Positions 1 to 3,675 of a stretch of DNA of 8,235 nt are shown in pieces (the stretch's first letter is position 1; each line of letters starts with the position of its first letter). This DNA is from Planctomycetota bacterium (GTDB taxonomy: Bacteria > Planctomycetota > PUPC01 > DSUN01), in NCBI GenBank assembly GCA_016872875.1, contig VGYW01000364.1, forward strand, positions 1-8,235, written 5' to 3'. A program made the position numbers and the translations under genes. Under the pieces are notes generated by a model. That model had not been told where the DNA came from. It searched no databases and worked only from the letters and a program-made list of their open reading frames with translations.

Positions 1-206
1 TCGCCCCTGTTCGGGGGCTACAGGGAGCACATTACTTCCGCAGAGGTCAATAACGTAGGACCGTGGGTAAGAGAGGAATCTCCTCAGCCCCCCCATTCGG
101 GGACACAGCCCACGCCGGCCACCATAGGCGGCGTTGCCCGGAACGCGACCGCCGGTGTCTGGGCAGAGGGCATGAGAGAGGAGACGGCTTGTGCCCCGTG
201 AGCGCG
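1..206. other. Noncoding left flank with small hairpins
   Basis: No reading frame here looks like a real protein. The short open frames have the arginine/proline/serine-rich composition typical of noncoding GC-rich DNA and lack ribosome binding sites. Small GC-rich hairpins are visible: a five-base stem at 3-7/14-18 around a TGTTCG loop, a GAGAGGAATCTCCTC hairpin near 71-85, and a CCCC/GGGG pairing around ATTC near 91-102. They resemble the palindromic intergenic elements elsewhere in this window. Nothing folds convincingly as a tRNA. Confidence 0.6.
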
Positions 207-244
207 AGAAGTCTTGCGGAGTTGAACAACTCCGCAAGACTTCT
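207..244. terminator. Perfect 38-bp inverted repeat, candidate operon terminator
   Basis: Positions 207-224 are the exact reverse complement of 227-244, giving an 18-bp perfect stem around the bases AA at 225-226 (about a four-base loop in RNA). It lies 26 bases past the stop codon of the pilin-like gene, where the end of the minus-strand operon transcript is expected. The T-rich tract of an ordinary intrinsic terminator is missing on the minus strand, where the next bases are GC-rich. It may therefore act as a 3' stabilising hairpin or a non-canonical terminator, or be a mobile palindrome. The inverted repeat is certain; its function is inferred. Confidence 0.55.
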
Positions 245-270
245 TCTGTCCTCTCCGAGTGCGCGTGCAC

Positions 271-522
271 TCAGTTCCCGCTCCCGCTTCTGTCCTTGAG
301 GCCCCCGAGCGACTGTCTCACCTCGCTTTGGGCATGGTCCGTGATGTCGGAGTTGAGCCGCGGGCTGCCGCCGCCAATGGCCTCAGTGGCCACGCGGTAG
401 AGGTCGCGCACCTGGTTGCCGAACACCGTGATGATGCCAATCGAGAGCACCGCCACCAGGACCACGATGAGGATGTACTCGGTGGTGGCCTGGCCCCGAA
501 CGCTCCGTCGCTTCGCAAACAT
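271..522 (-). CDS. Flp/type IVb pilin-like small membrane protein
   Basis: This 83-residue protein carries a prepilin-type N-terminus: a short basic leader (MFAKRRSVRG) followed by QATTEY and a long hydrophobic helix of about residues 16-34. Cleavage by a prepilin peptidase after Gly10 would place Glu15 at position +5 of the mature protein, the conserved glutamate of type IV pilins. The TTEY motif and small size fit the Flp/TadE-like class. The mature protein would be about 73 residues, with a polar tail FGNQVRDLYRVATEAIGG and an acidic/basic C-terminus. The ATG at 522 has an AGGAGA ribosome site 7 bases upstream that overlaps the stop codon of the preceding anti-sigma-like gene, so the two are probably translationally coupled. 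Residues 34-77 closely resemble the tail of that neighbouring protein. No tad/cpa assembly or prepilin peptidase gene is in the window, so the export machinery must lie elsewhere. It could be a pseudopilin or membrane sensor rather than a fibre subunit. Confidence 0.78.
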   Translation of the reverse strand: MFAKRRSVRGQATTEYILIVVLVAVLSIGIITVFGNQVRDLYRVATEAIGGGSPRLNSDITDHAQSEVRQSLGGLKDRSGSGN

Positions 523-529
523 GGCTGCG

Positions 530-535
530 TCTCCT
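530..535 (-). promoter_or_regulatory. Ribosome binding site of the pilin-like gene
   Basis: The minus strand reads AGGAGA, 7 bases before the ATG at 522. Its first two bases are the last two of the TAG stop of the upstream gene, which favours coupled re-initiation by ribosomes finishing the anti-sigma-like gene. Confidence 0.75.
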
Positions 536-1148
536 AAGGCTTGGTGTCCGACAGGCTCTTGCTCACGCTTCCGCGCTCGGCGTCCTTCAGGTCTTTGAGG
601 TCGGAAAGGGACTTTCGGACGTTGCCGCCGGCGCTGTCGGTGATGCCGGAGTCGAGCGTGGCGTCAACGTCCCCGCCCAGGCGCTCGGTGCTCACTTGGA
701 AGAGGTCGCGGACGCCGTTACCGAAGAACACTAGCGCGCCAACGCCCATGCCGAGGAGGAATGCGGCGGCGAGGGCAGCGGCGGCCGACCACTTGCGGAC
801 CCGCAGGAAAGTGCGTGCCGGCGCCTGGGGCTCGACGGCAGGGGCTTCAGCTCCGATGGCGAGGGGGAGACGCAGCTTCGCGGCAAGCTCGGCCCCCCGG
901 TCTCGCCACTGCGGCTCCGCGAGGGTCTCGCGCACCACGAGGGCGGTCTCGCCCAGCTCGGGGGAGCGTGCCAGGAGCTCCTCGAAGCGGCGGCGCTCCG
1001 CCTCGTCGAGTGCCCCGGCTGCGTAGGCCGCGAGCTCCGCATCATCCACGGCGGCAGGCCCACAGGCACCCTCCTGCCGGGAAACGCGGACCTCGTCGGC
1101 GAGTTGCCGAAGGAGGTCGTCTGGAACCGGCCTGATTGAGCGAGCCAT
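534..1148 (-). CDS. Single-pass membrane anti-sigma-like protein with pilin-like tail
   Basis: This 204-residue protein follows the sigma gene by 17 bp and probably binds and restrains that sigma factor at the membrane. Residues 35-66 (DDAELAAYAAGALDEAERRR onward) have the helical pattern of the anti-sigma domain seen in ECF regulators. The zinc-binding His and Cys residues of the ZAS type are missing; the only cysteine is Cys29. A linker rich in Ala/Pro/Glu (about 99-112) leads to a basic stop (RVRKW) and one membrane helix at about 120-142. The region beyond the membrane, FGNGVRDLFQVSTERLGG to LSDLKD (142-186), is clearly homologous to the tail of the pilin-like protein encoded next. It is followed by a second KSLSD copy at 197-201, the first being at 179-183. 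Predicted topology is N-terminus in, C-terminus out. The anti-sigma role rests on gene order, topology and a weak domain pattern; the tail homology is directly visible. Translation starts at ATG 1148 with a strong AGGAGAG site. Confidence 0.72.
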   Translation of the reverse strand: MARSIRPVPDDLLRQLADEVRVSRQEGACGPAAVDDAELAAYAAGALDEAERRRFEELLARSPELGETALVVRETLAEPQWRDRGAELAAKLRLPLAIGAEAPAVEPQAPARTFLRVRKWSAAAALAAAFLLGMGVGALVFFGNGVRDLFQVSTERLGGDVDATLDSGITDSAGGNVRKSLSDLKDLKDAERGSVSKSLSDTKP

Positions 1149-1154
1149 ACAGTG

Positions 1155-1161
1155 CTCTCCT
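1155..1161 (-). promoter_or_regulatory. Ribosome binding site of the anti-sigma-like gene
   Basis: The minus strand reads AGGAGAG, 6 bases before the ATG at 1148. It sits inside the 17-bp gap that follows the TAA stop of the sigma gene, which supports a single sigma/anti-sigma transcript. Confidence 0.8.
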
Positions 1162-1165
1162 GATT

Positions 1166-1762
1166 TTATAGACGTCCCGCATCGCCGTCGTCTGCAAAGC
1201 GTTCGAGCGATTTCCGCAGGAGGCCGCGGATGGCGCTGAGCTCGTAGTAGACCATTCTTGGCGAGAGGCCGAGCTCGCAGGCGATCTGCTCCCTCGGCTC
1301 GCCCTCCAGGAGTGCGTCGAGGATGTGCTGCTGGCGGAGGCTCATGCGCGTCCGCGCCCGGCCGAGCGCTTCGCGGAGATCCGCAACGTCAATCTCACCA
1401 GGGTGTCGGGCCTTGGCAGGTAGCTGGGCGCCATCGGGGTGGGTTGTCTCGGCGCGGGCGCGCTGGAGGCGGCGGCGCAGGTCAATCGCGCGGCGTGCGG
1501 CGATGGTGCCGATCCAGGCGGCGAGGTTCTGCCCCTGCCACTGGCCGAGCCGCGCGAAGATGGCGTAGAAGGCTTCCTGGACGGCGTCCTCGACGTAGGA
1601 GCGGTCAGCGTCGCCCAGGATTCGGGATGCGATATGGGAGCAGAGTCCGGCGTAGCGGCGGACCAGCTCGCGTTGGGCATCCTCCTGCCCATCGAGGCAG
1701 CGCCGCACGAGGTCGAGCGAGGCGTCGTCCGCAGCCACCGCGCGTTCTCCCCACGAGGCCAC
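1166..1762 (-). CDS. ECF-family RNA polymerase sigma factor
   Basis: This 198-residue protein has the two-domain layout of group 4 (ECF) sigma factors, which direct RNA polymerase to a small regulon. Region 2 spans about residues 14-101: DASLDLVRRCLDGQEDAQRE, then YVEDAVQEAFYAIFARLGQW, which holds the D-x-x-Q-E-x-F signature used for core polymerase binding, then AAWIGTIAARRAIDLRRRLQ for -10 recognition. A linker follows, and region 4 (about 128-187) has a helix-turn-helix, EQIACELGLSPRMVYYELSAIR, for -35 binding. The length is normal for the family and there is no C-terminal extension. The start is a GTG at 1762. The in-frame sequence upstream reaches a TAG without any ATG, and the nearby ATG at 1776 is in another frame. 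The gene leads the operon, followed by its probable anti-sigma partner and the pilin-like gene. ECF factors often autoregulate, and a promoter candidate lies just upstream. The regulon is unknown. Confidence 0.9.
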   Translation of the reverse strand: MASWGERAVAADDASLDLVRRCLDGQEDAQRELVRRYAGLCSHIASRILGDADRSYVEDAVQEAFYAIFARLGQWQGQNLAAWIGTIAARRAIDLRRRLQRARAETTHPDGAQLPAKARHPGEIDVADLREALGRARTRMSLRQQHILDALLEGEPREQIACELGLSPRMVYYELSAIRGLLRKSLERFADDGDAGRL

Positions 1763-1785
1763 AGGGATATGTCCATTCCGTCTCT

Positions 1786-1814
1786 ATCCTAACCCACGCA
1801 GGGCGATTCCGCAA
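1786..1814 (-). promoter_or_regulatory. Candidate sigma-70-like promoter of the sigma operon
   Basis: On the minus strand a -35-like TTGCGG (1814-1809) and a -10-like TAGGAT (1791-1786) are separated by exactly 17 bases. Transcription would start near 1778-1781, leaving a leader of about 17-20 bases before the GTG at 1762. Such a short leader leaves room only for a weak GGA ribosome site. The match is good for a GC-rich genome but is a pattern call only. If the operon is autoregulated, an ECF-type promoter might overlap here. Confidence 0.4.
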
Positions 1815-1905
1815 GGAGGCGGCCGGCGATGGCGAGCGCGGCTTGCGCCGCCGGGGCGGAACGCTATGATTGGGCGGGAGGAGGAGGGGGACCCGGCAGT
1901 TGGGA

Positions 1906-1924
1906 CACAGGCAGGATGCCTGTG
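1906..1924. repeat. Short palindrome CACAGGCA-gga-TGCCTGTG
   Basis: This is a perfect eight-base stem around a three-base centre. It reads as a stand-alone dyad in the intergenic region and could be an operator or a dispersed palindromic element. The exact symmetry is seen; any function is unknown. Confidence 0.6.
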
Positions 1925-1973
1925 CCACCGTTGGACCTTCGGGTCGTGACTCGTAAGCGCTTCGCGCACGTGG

Positions 1974-2038
1974 GGGATGAATGGATGGGTGGATGGATGC
2001 CAGACAATCATCCATTCATCCAGCCATCCAATCATCCC
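1974..2038. repeat. Imperfect long inverted repeat of GGATG/CATCC units
   Basis: The left arm (1974-1999) is built of repeated GGATG-type units. The right arm (2009-2038) is its near reverse complement, with two mismatches in the first 22 pairs and a four-base length difference near the loop. The loop is CAGACAAT plus flanking base(s), about 9 bases (2000-2008). In the URO-D mRNA leader it would form a long hairpin ending about 35 bases before the ribosome binding site. Within each arm the short units are also quasi-tandem repeats. Confidence 0.75.
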
Positions 2039-2073
2039 GTTTGGTTGCGGCCACCGGCCGCGTTGAGGAGTCA

Positions 2074-2079
2074 GAGGAA
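2074..2079 (+). promoter_or_regulatory. Ribosome binding site of the URO-D family gene
   Basis: GAGGAA lies 5 bases before the ATG at 2085, and another purine run, GAGGAG, occurs at 2065-2070. This supports 2085 as the start; the protein sequence also begins in a family-like way from there. Confidence 0.7.
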
Positions 2080-2084
2080 GCACG

Positions 2085-3155
2085 ATGTCGAACGACTGGG
2101 CGGATTTCGTGGCGACGACGGAGCACCGGCGGCCGAGCCGCATCCTCTACCACGCGGGGTTCACCGACGACCTGCGGAGGCGGGTGGCGGAGCACGTCGG
2201 CACGGAGGACATCGCGGGGCACTACGGCTTCTACCGCTCGGCCGGCCTCGGCCTGAAGCGGCCAGCGGGGACGCAGCCGCCCGACTACTCGCGATACTGG
2301 GCGGGGGAGAAGCTGCCCGAGGGGACGACCTTCGACGGCCACGGCGTGGCGATGGCGCCCGCGCACTTCTTCCACTTCTGGGGCTACATCTCGCCGCTCC
2401 GCAACGCCGCAGGCCTCAAGGACATCGAGGACTACCCTCTTGAGGACGTGAGCGGCTGGGGCACCGATCACCTCGCAGGCGAGGTGGCCGCGGCCCACGC
2501 CGCGGGCAAGGTGGCGGTCGGCTGGGTGGGCCACATGTACGAATCGGCCTGGCAGATTCGCGGCTACGAGCAGTTCCTCTTCGACACCATCGAGCGCCCG
2601 GCCTGGGCCGAGTGCCTGCTCGAGCGCCTGTTCCAGCAGAACGTGATTCGCGCGGTGGCCTTCGCCAGGGCGGGGGCCGACATGATCACGACGGGGGACG
2701 ACGTTGCGAGCCAGAAGGCGCTCATCTTCTCCCCCGACGTGTGGCGCCGCCTCATCCACTCGCGCTGGGCGAAGGTCTGGCGCGCCATCAAGGAGATCAG
2801 CCCCAAGAGCAGAATCTGGTATCACAGCGATGGGAACATCGCGGCTATCGTCTCCGAGATGGTCGAGGCGGGCCTCGACATCCTGAATCCACTCCAGCCC
2901 GAGTGCCTGGACGTTGACGCGATTCACAAGCGGTTCGGGGATCGGCTGACGTTCGACGGCTGCATCGGGACGCAGAGCACCATGCCCTGGGGCACGGCGG
3001 CCGACGTGCGGGCGCGCGTGAAGGAGTGTGTCGAGCGCTACGGCCGCTGCGGCGGCCTCATCATCAGCCCGACCCACGTCCTCGAGCCCGAGGTCCCCCT
3101 GGCCAACATAGAGGCCCTCTTCGCCGCCTGCCGCGAGTTCGGCACGTTCGCATGA
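2085..3155 (+). CDS. Uroporphyrinogen decarboxylase (URO-D) family protein
   Basis: This 356-residue protein covers a complete URO-D-type barrel. It shows the family's C-terminal landmarks: IWYHSDGNI (His247-Ser248-Asp249-Gly250), then VEAGLDILNPLQPE (around 262-275), FDGCIGTQ (Cys293 within) and GLIISPTHVLEPEVPLANIEAL ending the barrel (His331). The arginine-rich MRQAGR substrate motif of true HemE is absent from the N-terminus, so heme synthesis is unlikely. The fold is shared by corrinoid methyltransferases of the MtaA/CmuA type, whose zinc site uses H-x-C-G; here the second ligand position is Asp249, giving H-S-D-G. Similar HSDG members are common among uncharacterised URO-D proteins of environmental bacteria. 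A methyl-transfer or small-molecule lyase role is possible, but no substrate can be named. No corrinoid protein gene is adjacent. It is transcribed alone on the plus strand, and its stop lies 7 bp from the stop of the convergent zinc-ribbon gene. It ends at TGA 3153-3155. Confidence 0.92.
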   Translation: MSNDWADFVATTEHRRPSRILYHAGFTDDLRRRVAEHVGTEDIAGHYGFYRSAGLGLKRPAGTQPPDYSRYWAGEKLPEGTTFDGHGVAMAPAHFFHFWGYISPLRNAAGLKDIEDYPLEDVSGWGTDHLAGEVAAAHAAGKVAVGWVGHMYESAWQIRGYEQFLFDTIERPAWAECLLERLFQQNVIRAVAFARAGADMITTGDDVASQKALIFSPDVWRRLIHSRWAKVWRAIKEISPKSRIWYHSDGNIAAIVSEMVEAGLDILNPLQPECLDVDAIHKRFGDRLTFDGCIGTQSTMPWGTAADVRARVKECVERYGRCGGLIISPTHVLEPEVPLANIEALFAACREFGTFA

Positions 3156-3162
3156 GAGACGG

Positions 3163-3363
3163 CTACCAGGTGTTATCCTCGTCGGCCTCGTCGTCCTTGC
3201 GGGCGACGGGGGTGAGCTTGCCCTCGATGAGCTTGATGACCACCATGAGGCGGCACTGGTGGCACTGAATCTCCTGGCCCTCCTTCACGGGCTCCTTGAG
3301 GTGAAGGTGGGCGAAGCACTCCGGGCAAACGACCGTCCTGCCCCCATCCAGAATCATATCCAT
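3163..3363 (-). CDS. LysW-like zinc-ribbon small protein
   Basis: This 66-residue acidic protein has two CxxC knuckles, CPEC (residues 13-16) and CHQC (34-37), separated by 17 residues, so it should bind one zinc. The order zinc ribbon, short beta segment (MVVIKLIEGKLTPVA), then an acidic tail ending in DEADEDNTW closely follows LysW/ArgW, the amino-group carrier proteins of lysine and arginine synthesis. True LysW ends in EDWGE and carries its substrate on the terminal glutamate; here the chain ends in Trp, so the classical carrier reaction would not work. No lysX, lysZ or other biosynthetic gene is nearby. It is best described as a LysW-like zinc-ribbon protein of unknown role, perhaps an adaptor for protein or nucleic acid binding. 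An AGGAGG site 8 bases upstream selects the ATG at 3363 over the in-frame ATG at 3357. It lies downstream of the giant surface-protein gene on the same strand, but a 312-bp repeat-filled gap makes co-transcription doubtful. Confidence 0.78.
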   Translation of the reverse strand: MDMILDGGRTVVCPECFAHLHLKEPVKEGQEIQCHQCRLMVVIKLIEGKLTPVARKDDEADEDNTW

Positions 3364-3371
3364 GGACTAGG

Positions 3372-3377
3372 CCTCCT
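3372..3377 (-). promoter_or_regulatory. Ribosome binding site of the zinc-ribbon gene
   Basis: The minus strand reads AGGAGG, a perfect Shine-Dalgarno core, 8 bases before the ATG at 3363 and 14 before the alternative ATG at 3357. The spacing decides for the upstream start. Confidence 0.8.
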
Positions 3378-3435
3378 CTGGCTAGCACACCGTCCTACAA
3401 ATGAGAGGACCGAGCCGCAGTCCCGAAGGGACGGT

Positions 3436-3464
3436 AGTGGGTGGCCGGCGGCTTCAGCCGCCGG
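3436..3464 (+). repeat. Left arm of 29-bp exact inverted repeat
   Basis: This 29-base segment (AGTGGGTGGCC followed by the CCGGCGGCT dyad) is the perfect reverse complement of 3576-3604. Each arm contains its own 9-bp hairpin, so the element can fold either as two small hairpins or as one long stem. Confidence 0.9.
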
Positions 3465-3575
3465 AGCAAGGCTCACCCACAATCCAGTCCCGACGGGACG
3501 GCAGAAGCCTTCGGCAAGGCGACCGCCATCCCTTCTGCCGTCCCTTCGGGACTTCGTTGGTTCCAACGCCCGAGT

Positions 3576-3604
3576 CCGGCGGCTGAAGCCGCCGGCCACC
3601 CACT
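3576..3604 (-). repeat. Right arm of 29-bp exact inverted repeat
   Basis: Perfect inverted partner of 3436-3464, 111 bases away. Together the arms bound a core holding two further GTCCC/GGGAC hairpins, which resembles a small non-autonomous palindromic element. Confidence 0.9.
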
Positions 3605-3675
3605 GTGCTCCCTTCGGGAGCAAGGCATCAGGACGCCGGGACGTCTCCATTCATGGGTGGGGCCACATTGTCAGT

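Larger units (their letters stand above)
1763..2084. other. Divergent intergenic region with several hairpins
   Basis: About 320 bases separate the divergent sigma operon and URO-D gene. No credible protein is encoded here; overlapping frames are low-complexity. The right half holds a series of dyads: a CACAGGCA/TGCCTGTG palindrome (1906-1924), a GACC-TTCG-GGTC tetraloop hairpin (1934-1945), a small GCG-CTTCG-CGC dyad just after it, and the GGATG/CATCC inverted repeat (1974-2038). Promoter elements for the URO-D gene are not obvious. Confidence 0.6.
3420..3621. repeat. Nested palindromic repeat island
   Basis: At least six short perfect hairpins are packed into about 200 bases: GTCCC-gaa-GGGAC (3420-3432), CCGGCGGCT-tc-AGCCGCCGG (3445-3464), GTCCC-gac-GGGAC (3487-3499), GTCCC-ttc-GGGAC (3540-3552), the mirror CCGGCGGCT-ga-AGCCGCCGG (3576-3595) and GCTCCC-ttc-GGGAGC (3607-3621). 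They are also arranged as larger inverted pairs. 3436-3464 is the exact reverse complement of 3576-3604, and 3487-3507 matches 3532-3552 in inverted orientation with one mismatch. The island fills the gap between two minus-strand genes. It looks like a REP/MITE-type dispersed palindromic element, with no protein-coding capacity of its own. It could fold into a large cruciform or RNA structure and separate the two transcripts. The structure is directly visible; genome-wide dispersal is inferred. Confidence 0.88.

Noticed and set aside
1342..1776. Alternative minus-strand frame starting at ATG 1776
   Set aside because: It overlaps the sigma gene out of frame and has Arg/Ser/Pro-rich shadow composition; the sigma frame with GTG 1762 has clear region 2 and region 4.
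2016..3077. Long open frame (353 codons) on the minus strand opposite the URO-D gene
   Set aside because: It is the antisense shadow of a well-supported URO-D coding sequence in GC-rich DNA. Its composition is rich in Arg/Val/Asp/His and it has no recognisable domain.
2085..3155. Calling the URO-D family gene hemE
   Set aside because: The N-terminal arginine-rich substrate motif is absent and the C-terminal motifs match the uncharacterised HSDG subgroup.
3163..3363. Assigning the zinc-ribbon protein to lysine biosynthesis
   Set aside because: The terminal glutamate is missing and no pathway genes are nearby.
3420..3621. CRISPR-like or tRNA-like structures
   Set aside because: The repeats are inverted, not direct, with irregular spacing, and no cloverleaf or CCA end can be drawn.
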